Position numbers and translations under genes: made by a program
In this document: piece after piece, positions 1 through 8,432 of the stretch
How the letters are laid out: each line of letters starts with the position of its first letter
How positions within the stretch are numbered: position 1 is the stretch's first letter
Source of the DNA: Rhodobacter sp.
GTDB lineage: Bacteria > Pseudomonadota > Alphaproteobacteria > Rhodobacterales > Rhodobacteraceae
Reading direction: 5' to 3'
DNA: 64,000 bases
Assembly: GCA_027484145.1 (NCBI GenBank)
Contig: JAIXUH010000002.1
Coordinates: 434,001 to 498,000 of the forward strand
The notes under the pieces: generated by a model
Database searches by the model: none
Told to the model about the DNA's origin: nothing
What the model saw: only the letters and a program-made list of their open reading frames with translations

Positions 1-58
1 GCCGCGACAGCGGTGGAAGCGAGGCGGGGCGGAAAACCAGCGTTTCGGCGGGAGACAT
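1..58 (-). CDS. Truncated gene divergent from the MocR regulator (N-terminus only)
   Basis: An ATG on the minus strand at 58-56 opens a frame that runs off the left window edge, giving about 19 residues that begin MSPAETLVFRP. A purine-rich AAAAGG lies about 8 bases upstream of the ATG and fits a ribosome binding site. MocR-type regulators usually control the divergently transcribed neighbour, so this is the most likely target of the regulator at 149. Too little protein is present to name a family. Confidence 0.4.
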   Translation of the reverse strand, partial: MSPAETLVFRPASLPPLSR

Positions 59-79
59 GATATGGACCTTTTTTGTGTT

Positions 80-161
80 GATACAATCGGCGAACTTGCC
101 GTAAGTTAAGGATACAAAATCCCGTGAGTGAATCGCCAGAGGAACATTGTGGCTGATACAA
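80..161 (+). promoter_or_regulatory. Three GATACAA direct repeats, candidate MocR operator
   Basis: The heptamer GATACAA occurs at 80-86, 111-117 and 155-161, always on the plus strand. The start-to-start spacings are 31 and 44 bases, close to three and four helical turns. The first and third copies extend to TGATACAAT. MocR/PdxR regulators commonly bind repeated sites between themselves and the divergent gene. The third copy lies just inside the regulator coding start. That this is the operator is inference. Confidence 0.45.
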
Positions 162-1549
162 TATGGTGCCCTGATCTATCACAGCAGGATGGTCCGAAGT
201 ATTTGGCGCTGACCCGCGCCTTGCGCGATGCCATTCGTTCAGGGGATCTGGCCGAGGGCGCGCAGTTACCCACGGTGCGCGATCTGGCGTGGCACCTGAA
301 GGTAACCCCCGGAACGGTAGCGCGGGCCTATAGCCTTGCCACGCAAGAGGGGATGTTGGCGGCCACGGTCGGGCGCGGCACCTTTGTGGCCTCGCGCGCA
401 CCCCGCCTTGGCCCGACGCAACCCCTTTACATTGAACGCGATCCGGCGATGGACCGTGGCCGGGCTGATCTGCGCGCGCCGATTTTGCCGGATGTGGGGC
501 AGGGTGAGGCGATTTCCGCCGCGCTGCGCGCCATCGCCGATCAGCCGCATGACTGGATTGATTACCCCAGCCAGCGGGCCGAACTGCCCTTGCGCGATGC
601 GGTCTGCGGCTGGCTGTCTGACCGCGTTCTGGGCAGTTTCGGGCCAGATGACATTGTGCTGACACATGGCGGGCAGAATGCGATCAATCTGATCTTCTTG
701 TGTTGCTTGCGCGGGGATCGCCCTGTCGTGCTGACCGAAGAACTGGCCTATCCGGGGTTCCGCCACGCGGCCCGTCTGGCGCGGGCCGAGGTTGTGGCGG
801 TCGAGATGGATGGCGAAGGCGTGATCCCTGCCGCGCTGGAACAAGCCTGCCGTCGCCATGGCGCGCAGGTCCTGTGCCTGACGACCGAGGCGCAGAACCC
901 CACCACTGGCCGCATGAGCCCTGAGCGGCGGATGCAGGTGGCCGCGATCGCACGGCGGCATGATCTGCAGATCATCGAGGATGACTGCTATTCCCTGTCG
1001 CACAGCAACTGGCCCTCGATCCGCGCGCTGATCCCCGAGCGGACGTGGCACGTTGGCAGCCTGTCCAAGACCATTTCGGCGGGCCTGCGCTTTGGCTATA
1101 TCGTGGCACCCACGGGGATGGGGCAGGCGGGACGTCTGACGGCGCAACATGCCTTCTTTGCGCTTGCTCGTCCGATCGAGGCTTTGGTGACCCATCTGCT
1201 GGAGTCGGGTGCCGCGGCCCGTCTACGGGGGCTTGTCCAAGATGATCTGGACGCGCGGTTGCAGGAAACTGTGAATGCTTTGGGCGCGTTTGATCTGCTC
1301 TGGCAACCTGGTCTGCGCTTTGTTTTCCTGCGTCTGCCCTCGGGCTGGCGGGCGTCGACCTTTGTGCTGCGGGCCGAAGGCGAGGGGGTTCTGGTGCGGT
1401 CTGCCGATGAATATGCGTTAGTGCACGGGCGGGCGCCGAATGCCGTCCGGCTGGCACTTGCAGGCAACTTGTCGATGCCAGCCTTTACAGCGGCCTTGCA
1501 ACGGTTGGCACGGCTGTTGGCGCAGCCACCGTCCGACCTGATGGTCTGA
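149..1549 (+). CDS. MocR-family regulator (GntR HTH fused to aminotransferase-like domain)
   Basis: Transcription factor of about 466 residues. An N-terminal GntR winged helix (about residues 13-80, with QLPTVRDLA and GTVARAY motifs) precedes a fold-type I aminotransferase-like domain. The PLP-binding lysine lies in SLSKTISAGLRFGY (about K307) and the cofactor-contacting acidic pair in IIEDDCY. Members typically bind PLP and sense a vitamin B6 compound, an amino acid or an amine. I chose GTG 149 over the in-frame GTG 128 because AGAGGA at 138-143 sits correctly before it and the protein then begins directly at the usual winged-helix lead. It is divergent from the truncated gene at 58, its most likely target. 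The effector cannot be told from sequence. Confidence 0.85.
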   Translation: MADTIWCPDLSQQDGPKYLALTRALRDAIRSGDLAEGAQLPTVRDLAWHLKVTPGTVARAYSLATQEGMLAATVGRGTFVASRAPRLGPTQPLYIERDPAMDRGRADLRAPILPDVGQGEAISAALRAIADQPHDWIDYPSQRAELPLRDAVCGWLSDRVLGSFGPDDIVLTHGGQNAINLIFLCCLRGDRPVVLTEELAYPGFRHAARLARAEVVAVEMDGEGVIPAALEQACRRHGAQVLCLTTEAQNPTTGRMSPERRMQVAAIARRHDLQIIEDDCYSLSHSNWPSIRALIPERTWHVGSLSKTISAGLRFGYIVAPTGMGQAGRLTAQHAFFALARPIEALVTHLLESGAAARLRGLVQDDLDARLQETVNALGAFDLLWQPGLRFVFLRLPSGWRASTFVLRAEGEGVLVRSADEYALVHGRAPNAVRLALAGNLSMPAFTAALQRLARLLAQPPSDLMV

Positions 1550-1765
1550 TCCGGCCCCGCGTCTGAATATGGCTGAAATGTGGCATCGATATGTCGCATG
1601 TATGACCGTTCTGGCCCGTCTGTTGCCAAAGGGGCGCAATCTGGCGACGCAGCGTCACCTGTTGGGGCCGCATGCTTGACCAGTGCCGCGAAATGGCCTC
1701 ATTTTCAAAGGTATAAAGAGCAGCAGCGCGCAACGTCGTGCAAGAATAACAGGACAAACCCACAC

Positions 1766-2035
1766 ATGGGACATCAGGCATCCTTTCATGCCCCACATGG
1801 GGGCGCGGATTTTCTCGGCTGGCGTCGTCGCGCCGGAACCACGGAAATCGTCTATGATGATGGCGTGGCGCGCCGGATGATCTGGCGGGTGGCGGGCGAT
1901 GTGGCCAACAACAGCGCCAGCGAAGAGCGTTTGTCAGATGCCTTGCGGGCGGCTGTCGGGTCTGTGCGCGTGGTGCCGTCGCTGTATGACGAGTTGAAAA
2001 AGCGCGCCATTGCGATTGAACGCGTGGCGGGCTGA
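1766..2035 (+). CDS. Uncharacterised small protein (89 aa)
   Basis: ATG 1766 opens an 89-residue frame, with AGGA at 1751-1754 as a somewhat distant ribosome binding site. The frame is open further upstream to 1580, but that part looks like non-coding DNA in composition. The protein is charged and soluble, with no signal peptide or membrane segment. An aromatic/arginine-rich start (FLGWRRR) is followed by a beta-rich middle and a helical C-terminus (YDELKKRAIAIERV). A good intrinsic terminator follows, so it appears to be a separate unit from the transporter genes downstream. I do not recognise a family. Confidence 0.5.
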   Translation: MGHQASFHAPHGGADFLGWRRRAGTTEIVYDDGVARRMIWRVAGDVANNSASEERLSDALRAAVGSVRVVPSLYDELKKRAIAIERVAG

Positions 2036-2081
2036 CCGCTTTCTCTGGCGTTTGGCAGTTTCTGCCCAAGGAAACGGCAAA

Positions 2082-2105
2082 GTCGGGCCTTGCGCCCGGC
2101 TTTTT
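2082..2105 (+). terminator. Intrinsic terminator after the 89-aa gene
   Basis: GTCGGGC (2082-2088) pairs with GCCCGGC (2094-2100), seven pairs with one G-U, around a five-base loop. Five T residues follow at 2101-2105. It separates the small gene from the transporter operon. Confidence 0.75.
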
Positions 2106-2198
2106 GCACAGAATAGGGCAACGTTCCCCTTGTCAGCACGAACCGCTTGTGCCTAGTTTTGATCAAAGACAAGAACAGCGGGTCTAACAGGGGGCACC

Positions 2199-3083
2199 AT
2201 GGCGCAATCGAACCGCTCCGGTCTCGGACGTTCCGAGGCCGCGTCCGGACTGCTTTTGATAAGTCCGACAGCCATTTACGCGATCCTGTTGCTGGCCGCG
2301 CCCTTGGCGACGGTCCTGATCTATTCAGTGCTTCAGGGCAGTCAGGGCCAGATCACCTGGGACTTCAGCCTGCAGAACTATTACGAGGTCTGGACCGGCC
2401 CCGTGTATCGCGCCATCATGCTGCGGTCGCTGCTGGTGGCCATGGGCGTGACACTGGTCACAGTGCTGATCGCTTATCCCATCGCCTATTTCGTCAGCTT
2501 TCATGTCGAGCCGTCGAAAAAGTCGATCTGGCTGTTCCTGATCACCATCCCGTTCTGGACCAGCTATCTGATCCGGGTGTTCCTGTGGAAGGTGATCCTT
2601 GGCTACAACGGCGTGATCAATTCGGGCCTGATGAGCATTGGCATCATCGATGAGCCGCTCACATGGATCAACTATAACGTCGGCGCACTGATCATGACGC
2701 TGGCCCATGCCTATGCGCCCTTTGCCATTCTGCCGATCTTTGTCAGCCTTGAAAAGATTGACCGCAGCCTGCTGGAGGCGGGGCAAGATCTGGGCGAGTC
2801 CAAACTGCGCACCTTCTGGCGCGTGACCCTGCCGTTGTCGATGGCGGGGGTGATCGCGGCCGTGATGATCGTGTTCATTCCGACCATAGGCGACTACGTC
2901 ACGCCAGACCTGATTGGCGGGGGCAAACTGCCGATGATCGCGAACATGATGGAAGTGCAGATGCTGAAGGTGAATGACAAGCCTTTGGGCAGTGCCATCG
3001 CCGTATCGGCCATGTTCATCGTCGCGCTGATCGCGCTGTTGTTCCTGTTCGTCAACCGTCGCTTCCTGGGGGTTCCAAAATGA
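2199..3083 (+). CDS. potB: Spermidine/putrescine-type ABC transporter permease (PotB-like)
   Basis: Inner-membrane permease of 294 residues with about six hydrophobic segments, the first at roughly residues 18-44. The cytoplasmic EAA loop that docks on the ATPase is at about residues 193-213 (EAGQDLGESKLRTFWRVTLP). Sequence and length fit the PotB/PotH branch of polyamine importers, although related systems move other cationic solutes. AGGGGG just before ATG 2199 is a clear ribosome binding site. Its stop overlaps the next start by four bases (ATGA at 3080-3083), so it is translationally coupled to the second permease. No periplasmic binding protein gene accompanies the three transporter genes here. 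Confidence 0.85.
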   Translation: MAQSNRSGLGRSEAASGLLLISPTAIYAILLLAAPLATVLIYSVLQGSQGQITWDFSLQNYYEVWTGPVYRAIMLRSLLVAMGVTLVTVLIAYPIAYFVSFHVEPSKKSIWLFLITIPFWTSYLIRVFLWKVILGYNGVINSGLMSIGIIDEPLTWINYNVGALIMTLAHAYAPFAILPIFVSLEKIDRSLLEAGQDLGESKLRTFWRVTLPLSMAGVIAAVMIVFIPTIGDYVTPDLIGGGKLPMIANMMEVQMLKVNDKPLGSAIAVSAMFIVALIALLFLFVNRRFLGVPK

Positions 3084-3886
3084 AGTCACCCGGATTGCGC
3101 GCCTATGCCATCGGCTATCTGATCTTTCTTTACGCCCCGATCCTGCTGCTGCCCGTCTTTGCCTTCAACGACTCAAAAGTCATCGCCTTTCCGCTGTCGG
3201 GCTTTACCACGGGCTGGTTCGTCGAAATGTGGTCCGATGCGCAGCTGTTTAACGCGCTGAAGAATTCGATGATCATTTCGATGTCGACATCAGTCCTTGC
3301 AACAACCTTTGGGATCTTTGCCGCACGCGCCACGACGCGGTTCAGCTTTCCGGCCAAGGGCGGCCTGATCGGGTTGATCATGCTGCCGCTGGTCTTGCCC
3401 GAAATGATCGTGGCCATGTCCCTTCTCGTGGTGTTGTTGGCGGTAGGTGTGCCGCTGTCGATCTTTACGGTCATTCTGGGCCATGTGCTGATCTGCACGC
3501 CCTTTGCCGTGGCGATCCTGTCCTCGGCGTTCCAGTCGCTGGATAAGTCGCTGGAAGAGGCGGCTTATGACCTTGGCGAAACGCCACTTTCCACCTTTCG
3601 GCTGATCATTCTGCCGTTGGTGATGCCGGGCATCATCTCATCCTTGCTGATCTGCTTTACCATCAGCCTTGATGAATTCATCATTTCGTACTTTCTGGCC
3701 GGGGCTGACACCGTATTGTCGGCCTATATCTACGGCCAATTCCGCTTTCCGGCCCGCGTGCCGGCAATGCTCGCCCTTGGCACGATCCTCGTGCTTGTCT
3801 CGATCACCCTGCTGACCATTGCAGAATATTTCCGCCGTCGCGGCATCGCGAAAACCGGCGGCAAGGATACCGGAGGCTTCCTGTGA
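3080..3886 (+). CDS. potC: Spermidine/putrescine-type ABC transporter permease (PotC-like)
   Basis: Second permease of the importer, 268 residues. It has hydrophobic spans throughout and an EAA motif at about residues 160-180 (EAAYDLGETPLSTFRLIILP). The FTISLDEFIISYF stretch is typical of the PotC/PotI branch. It presumably pairs with the preceding permease to form the channel. Its start overlaps the upstream stop, and its own stop overlaps the GTG of the ATPase gene, so the three are one translationally coupled operon. Substrate assignment to polyamines rests on family resemblance only. Confidence 0.85.
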   Translation: MKSPGLRAYAIGYLIFLYAPILLLPVFAFNDSKVIAFPLSGFTTGWFVEMWSDAQLFNALKNSMIISMSTSVLATTFGIFAARATTRFSFPAKGGLIGLIMLPLVLPEMIVAMSLLVVLLAVGVPLSIFTVILGHVLICTPFAVAILSSAFQSLDKSLEEAAYDLGETPLSTFRLIILPLVMPGIISSLLICFTISLDEFIISYFLAGADTVLSAYIYGQFRFPARVPAMLALGTILVLVSITLLTIAEYFRRRGIAKTGGKDTGGFL

Positions 3887-4980
3887 CAACGACCAAGCCA
3901 ACCATGATCGAGTTCCGGGATGTCCATAAATACTATGGCGATTACCATGCCTTGCGGGGCATCACCGCCTCGATCCGGGCGGGAGAGTTCTTCTCTCTGC
4001 TGGGGCCGTCGGGCTGTGGCAAGACCACCTTGCTGCGCACCATCGCTGGGTTCGAAGGCATCTCTTCGGGTGCCGTGCTGCTTGACGGCAAGGATATGTC
4101 GAACGTGCCTGCGAACAAGCGGCCGACGAACATGGTGTTCCAAAGCTATGCCATCTTTCCGCACCTGAGCGTCGAGGAAAACGTGGGTTTTGGCCTGCGC
4201 CGCGACTCACGGTCTGCGGCCGACAAGGCCAAGGCGGTGGCAGAAGCGTTGGAGATGGTGGGCCTGAAGGGTTATGGCAAGCGGGCGGCACATGCGCTGT
4301 CGGGTGGCCAGCGCCAGCGGGTGGCCCTTGCACGCGCGCTGATCCTGAAGCCAAAGGTGCTGCTGCTGGATGAACCGCTGTCGGCCTTGGACAAGAAGAT
4401 GCGCGAACAGATGCAGGTCGAACTGATCCGCCTGCAGCGTCAGGTTGGCATTACCTTTGTGTTGGTGACCCATGACCAGGAAGAAGCCTTGGTCATGTCG
4501 GACCGTATTGCCGTGATGTTCGAAGGCGAAATCGCGCAACTGGCCGATCCCGAAACGCTGTATCGCCGCCCGCACAGCCGCAAGGTGGCGGATTTCATCG
4601 GCACAATGAACTTTTTGCCCGCAAAGATACTGTCCGAAGCGGCAAACGTGGTCGAGGTCGAGGCACCGGGATTTGGCCGTTTTGCGCTGGATGCCGGTCA
4701 ATGCATGGGGGCGGCCACCGGGCAGGGTGCCAGCGTCGGGTTCCGCCCCGAAACGCTGACCATTTTGTTCGAAGGGCAGCAGCCCACCGACCGCGAAAGC
4801 ATGGCGACGGTCGAAGAGGTCGTCTATTACGGCGACATGACCTATTACGACGTTCGCCTTGACGGCACCGAAGCGCCGGTTCGCATTTCGATGCGCAACG
4901 TCTTTGGCCGCCCGGTGCTGGACATCAAGACGCGCACCCGCGTGGCGTGGAGCCCCGGCGCGCTGGTGCTGTTCCGCTGA
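3883..4980 (+). CDS. potA: Spermidine/putrescine-type ABC transporter ATP-binding protein (PotA-like)
   Basis: ATPase subunit of 365 residues that powers the preceding permeases. Visible motifs are Walker A GPSGCGKT (41-48), a Q-loop in VFQSYAIFPH, the signature LSGGQRQRVALARA (from about 139), Walker B VLLLDE (159-164) and an H-loop in LVTHDQEEA. The C-terminal third is a TOBE-type regulatory domain, as in PotA and MalK relatives. It starts with GTG 3883, which overlaps the permease stop. It converges on the tetR gene with only five bases between the two stops. No terminator is visible in that gap. Confidence 0.88.
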   Translation: MTTTKPTMIEFRDVHKYYGDYHALRGITASIRAGEFFSLLGPSGCGKTTLLRTIAGFEGISSGAVLLDGKDMSNVPANKRPTNMVFQSYAIFPHLSVEENVGFGLRRDSRSAADKAKAVAEALEMVGLKGYGKRAAHALSGGQRQRVALARALILKPKVLLLDEPLSALDKKMREQMQVELIRLQRQVGITFVLVTHDQEEALVMSDRIAVMFEGEIAQLADPETLYRRPHSRKVADFIGTMNFLPAKILSEAANVVEVEAPGFGRFALDAGQCMGAATGQGASVGFRPETLTILFEGQQPTDRESMATVEEVVYYGDMTYYDVRLDGTEAPVRISMRNVFGRPVLDIKTRTRVAWSPGALVLFR

Positions 4981-4985
4981 CCGGC

Positions 4986-5600
4986 CTAGCGGTCGGGCGG
5001 CAGCAGCCCAAGGCCGCGCAGGTAAATGCCAATTCCGGCCTCGAGCAGGTCTTCGGGGGAAAACGGGCCGCGGTTGCCGGGATTGCCACGCATGTAAAGC
5101 TCGACCACGCCATGGCTCATGGCCCAGATATGGGCCGAAAACATCGTGGCGGGGGGGCGCTGACCGGGCGGCAAATGCTGGCTCAGGCTTTCTGCGGCGC
5201 GTTCCAGAACCGCCCGCGCCTTGCCGGCCACCAGCGCCAGTTCGGGGTGATCGGCCATCGACAGGCCCGATTCGAACATGGCCATGTAATGCCCCGGATA
5301 TTTGCGCGCAAAAGCCAGATAAGCGCGGCCCGTCGCCTCGAATGCGGCAAGGGCCGATGGTTTGCCCCCGTTGAAGGCAAACTCCATCAGGGCAGCAAAG
5401 ATATCATAACCTTGGCGCGCCACCTCGGCCAGCAAGTCCTCGCGCCCGGCGAAGTGGCGATAAACGGCGGCGGGAGTCACATCCACCGCCTTGGCCGCCT
5501 CGGACAGGGTAAAGCCCGTGGGCCCGTTTTCCGCAATCAGCGAAAGGGCTGCATCGACAAGGGCTTGTCGCAGATTGCCGTGGTGATATCCGCGCTTCAC
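4986..5600 (-). CDS. TetR-family transcriptional regulator
   Basis: DNA-binding regulator of 204 residues. The N-terminal TetR helix-turn-helix (about residues 8-55) shows the usual [29 protein letters not shown] pattern in pieces. The C-terminal ligand domain contains [13 protein letters not shown], resembling WHG-type TetR C-terminal domains. Its ATG overlaps the ppk2 stop (5597-5600), so it is co-translated with polyphosphate kinase and may respond to a related stress or regulate its own operon. The ligand is unknown. Confidence 0.82.
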   Translation of the reverse strand: MKRGYHHGNLRQALVDAALSLIAENGPTGFTLSEAAKAVDVTPAAVYRHFAGREDLLAEVARQGYDIFAALMEFAFNGGKPSALAAFEATGRAYLAFARKYPGHYMAMFESGLSMADHPELALVAGKARAVLERAAESLSQHLPPGQRPPATMFSAHIWAMSHGVVELYMRGNPGNRGPFSPEDLLEAGIGIYLRGLGLLPPDR

Positions 5601-6487
5601 GCCTTGTCCTTGCCAGCCCGCAGCTTTGGCCCGCCGCAGATGGCCGCGTCAGGCGCGCCGATCAGGGCCAGATCGCGGCCCTTGTAGTCCACGCAGGCAA
5701 GGATCTTCTGGATTGCCGCGATGCGCGCGCGCTTTTTGTCATCCGACAAGATCACCGTCCATGGCGCATAGTCAAAGTTCGACAATTCCATCGTCTCATC
5801 AATGGCCTCGCAATAGGCATCCCATTTGCCCAGACCATCAATGTCGATCGACGAAAGCTTCCAGTGTTTCAGCGGGTCCTTCTCGCGGTCGAGAAACCGC
5901 TTGAGCTGTTCTGCACGCCCCACCTCTAGCCATATCTTCAGAACGATGATGCCTTCATCCACGATCATCCGTTCAAAATCAGGAAGTTGGCGAAAGAACT
6001 TTGCGCGCTGGTCGGGGGTGCAGAAACCGAACACATGCTCAATCATCGCTCGGTTGTACCAGCTGCGGTCGAACAGCGCGATTTCACCCTTGGCCGGCAA
6101 CCAGTCGACATAGCGCTGGAAATACCATTGCGCGGCCTCACGGTCTGATGGCTTGGACAGCGCTACAACGCTGCACACACGCGGGTTCATGTTCATGCGC
6201 ACGGCATCAATCGTGCCGCCTTTGCCCGCGGCATCGCGCCCTTCGAACACCACGATCATGCGTTTGCCGGTGGCTTTCAGATCAGCCTGCATCTTGGCCA
6301 GTTCGATCTGCAACATCTCCATCTGCGGATCAAAGACCTTTGACTTTATCTCTTCGCGATAAGGATATGATTTCGTAAGGATATCGTCCTTACCAGCCTT
6401 TTCGATCGCCTTGCGGATCTCTTTCGGTGCGCCTTCGCGGAAGAACCGGCTGATAGCGCCGTCAAACGGCAGATTGGCAGTATCCAT
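5597..6487 (-). CDS. ppk2: Polyphosphate kinase 2 (PPK2 family)
   Basis: Transfers phosphate between polyphosphate and nucleotides; most PPK2 enzymes of this one-domain form make ATP or GTP from polyphosphate. The protein has 296 residues with Walker A GRDAAGKG (about 83-90) and the family Walker B region [11 protein letters not shown] (aspartate about 140). I chose ATG 6487 because GAGGGGG stands eight to nine bases before it; a longer frame from 6511 lacks such a site. It is followed by tetR with a four-base overlap. Which nucleotide it prefers cannot be decided from these motifs. Confidence 0.9.
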   Translation of the reverse strand: MDTANLPFDGAISRFFREGAPKEIRKAIEKAGKDDILTKSYPYREEIKSKVFDPQMEMLQIELAKMQADLKATGKRMIVVFEGRDAAGKGGTIDAVRMNMNPRVCSVVALSKPSDREAAQWYFQRYVDWLPAKGEIALFDRSWYNRAMIEHVFGFCTPDQRAKFFRQLPDFERMIVDEGIIVLKIWLEVGRAEQLKRFLDREKDPLKHWKLSSIDIDGLGKWDAYCEAIDETMELSNFDYAPWTVILSDDKKRARIAAIQKILACVDYKGRDLALIGAPDAAICGGPKLRAGKDKA

Positions 6488-6535
6488 GGCAAAGACCCCC
6501 TCGTTATGCAAACATCAGTATGGCGATTGGCTGGC

Positions 6536-7498
6536 CTAGCGCAATCCGGCGCGGGTGGCGGCCCGGTCAATCGCGGCAATCACGGCCTCGGGGTGGGTGT
6601 GGTGCGGCATGTGGCCCACGCCCTCCAGCACGGTCAGGGCGGCATTCGGCATCCGCTCCGCAAAGGGTTGTGCGTGAATATGCAGCGGAACCACCGTATC
6701 AGCCGTGCCATGCACCAGTTCGATGGGCATGGTCAGGGTTGGATAATCCGCCTCCATGCGGGACACTTCGTCGCGCAAGCTGTTGACCTGCCGCACATTT
6801 GCCGCCATCGCCCCCCGGCGCAGCGTCAGGTCGATGCCAAGGTGTTCGGCATAACCTGCGGGTGGCTCTTGCGGGGCAAAGACCCGTTGGATGGCGTTTC
6901 GCACATAGCTTTCCGGCACAAAGGCCGAAGCAAGGGGCACCAAGGTGGCCCGACCCAAGGGCGATGATGTGGTGCGATACCAGATGTCCAATTCGCCCGG
7001 CCATGGCAGGCTGGGGGCCGAGATCAGGACAAGCGCCTTGGGCGCGGCCTGCAACGCCCATTCCAGCGCAACCGCGCCGCCATAGCTTTGCCCCAGCACG
7101 ATGGGCGCGGTGACACCGACTTGTGCCACCGCCGCCCGCAACACCTGTGCCTGTCCGGTCAGCGATGGGTCACCATCCGGCATCGGGTCGGAATGGCCAA
7201 GGCCCGGACGATCCACCGCGATCACGCGGTAGCGACTGCTGAGCTGGCCCATCAGCGAAAAGGTGAATTCCCGCAGATTGCCCGATGCGCCATGAATCAG
7301 CACCAGATCAGGGCCTTGGCCCGCGACTTGAAGGTGGATGCGTTGCCCCGCCACCACGACAAACTGCCCCGTCGGCGGATGCGCCGCCAAGGCCTGTGCA
7401 TCGCGCGCGGCAAGCTTCCACGCCGTTACCCCGGCAAGGCCAAATCCGACAACAGTAAGGCTAGCGGCAAGGCTAGCGGCCAATCTGGTCAATGTCAT
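6536..7498 (-). CDS. Alpha/beta hydrolase with N-terminal membrane anchor
   Basis: Serine hydrolase of about 320 residues. The nucleophile elbow is GQSYGG (Ser about 138), the oxyanion-side motif is LIHGASG, and the likely acid and His lie in HGTADTVVP and [11 protein letters not shown]. Residues 1-30 form a hydrophobic signal-anchor, so the enzyme probably faces the periplasm. ATG 7498 lies inside the end of metA (26-base overlap). A longer in-frame start at 7537 is possible, and neither has a strong ribosome binding site, so coupling to metA translation is likely. The substrate is unknown; lipases, esterases and haloperoxidase-like enzymes share this pattern. Confidence 0.75.
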   Translation of the reverse strand: MTLTRLAASLAASLTVVGFGLAGVTAWKLAARDAQALAAHPPTGQFVVVAGQRIHLQVAGQGPDLVLIHGASGNLREFTFSLMGQLSSRYRVIAVDRPGLGHSDPMPDGDPSLTGQAQVLRAAVAQVGVTAPIVLGQSYGGAVALEWALQAAPKALVLISAPSLPWPGELDIWYRTTSSPLGRATLVPLASAFVPESYVRNAIQRVFAPQEPPAGYAEHLGIDLTLRRGAMAANVRQVNSLRDEVSRMEADYPTLTMPIELVHGTADTVVPLHIHAQPFAERMPNAALTVLEGVGHMPHHTHPEAVIAAIDRAATRAGLR

Positions 7499-8393
7499 AG
7501 GGTGTTGACTGGTATATCTCGTTGATCCAGTTTCCATATAGAAGGTGCGCGTGGCTTCGCCAGCGGTTCAGCGGTGCCTTCGCAGGATTGTCATCGGGAT
7601 AGTAGTTCATCGGCACATTGATCGGGGTGCCATTGGCCACGTCGCGATCATATTCCTGTTTCAGCGTGTCGCTGTCATATTCCAGATGGTTGATCAGATA
7701 GACTGCCCGGTGGGCCGGATCATCCACCATGCAGGGCCCCGACTCATCCGACGTCAGCAAAGTAGACAGGCCGGCACGGTCGATGTCGTCTTGCCGCATT
7801 TCCGTCCATCGGCTGACGGGCAGAACGAATTCATCCGAAAAACCGCGCAACAGGGGCGAGGCCGGAGCCAGATTGCGGTGCGGAAAACAGCCAAACGCTT
7901 TGGCAGGAAGGTCGTGCTTGGGCAGGCGATGGAAATGCCAGGCAAGGGCCATCCCGCCCCAGCAGACCCCAAAGGTCGATTGCACGTTGGTCTGCGTCCA
8001 GTCCATCACCCGGCGCAATTCATCCCAATAGGTCACCTCCTCGAACGGCAGATGCTCGATCGGGGCGCCGGTGATGATCAGCCCGTCAAACTTCTCGCCC
8101 GATGCCTGAACCTCGCGGAAGGGGCGATAGAAGGTGGCCATGTGTTCGGCGGCGGTGTTCTTGGTCTGGTGTTCGGTCATGCGGATCAACTGAAAGTCGA
8201 TTTGCAGGGGCGTGGAGCCAATCAGCCGCGCAAACTGGTTCTCGGTCTGAATCTTCTTGGGCATCAGGTTCAGCAGGCCAATCCGCAGCGGGCGGATTTC
8301 CTGCGTCGCGGCCCGCTCGGGCGTCATGACCATGACGCCTTCGTTCCGCAGAACGTCAAAGGCGGGCAGGGTGGCGGGCAAGGTGATGGGCAT
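7473..8393 (-). CDS. metA: Homoserine O-acyltransferase MetA, predicted acetyl-CoA dependent
   Basis: First committed step of methionine synthesis, acylating homoserine in the cytoplasm. The protein has 306 residues with nucleophile Cys144 in [10 protein letters not shown] and catalytic His236 and Glu238 in INHLEYD. At the position that decides acyl-CoA choice in this family it has Glu (Glu113 in GAPIEHLPF), where E. coli has Gly. Published work on Bacillus MetA tied Glu there to acetyl-CoA use, so this is probably a homoserine O-acetyltransferase despite its usual succinyltransferase label. AAGGA stands nine bases before ATG 8393. It follows the P-loop ATPase gene by 39 bases, leaving no room for a SAM-II riboswitch. 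Confidence 0.92.
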   Translation of the reverse strand: MPITLPATLPAFDVLRNEGVMVMTPERAATQEIRPLRIGLLNLMPKKIQTENQFARLIGSTPLQIDFQLIRMTEHQTKNTAAEHMATFYRPFREVQASGEKFDGLIITGAPIEHLPFEEVTYWDELRRVMDWTQTNVQSTFGVCWGGMALAWHFHRLPKHDLPAKAFGCFPHRNLAPASPLLRGFSDEFVLPVSRWTEMRQDDIDRAGLSTLLTSDESGPCMVDDPAHRAVYLINHLEYDSDTLKQEYDRDVANGTPINVPMNYYPDDNPAKAPLNRWRSHAHLLYGNWINEIYQSTPYDIDQIGR

Positions 8394-8432
8394 GGTTCGC
8401 GTCCTTTGGAAGCGCGTTATCTATGACAGGTG

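Noticed and set aside
8394-8432. SAM-II riboswitch before metA
   Set aside because: Only 39 bases separate metA from the upstream gene, too few for the fold, and no pseudoknot sequence is visible.
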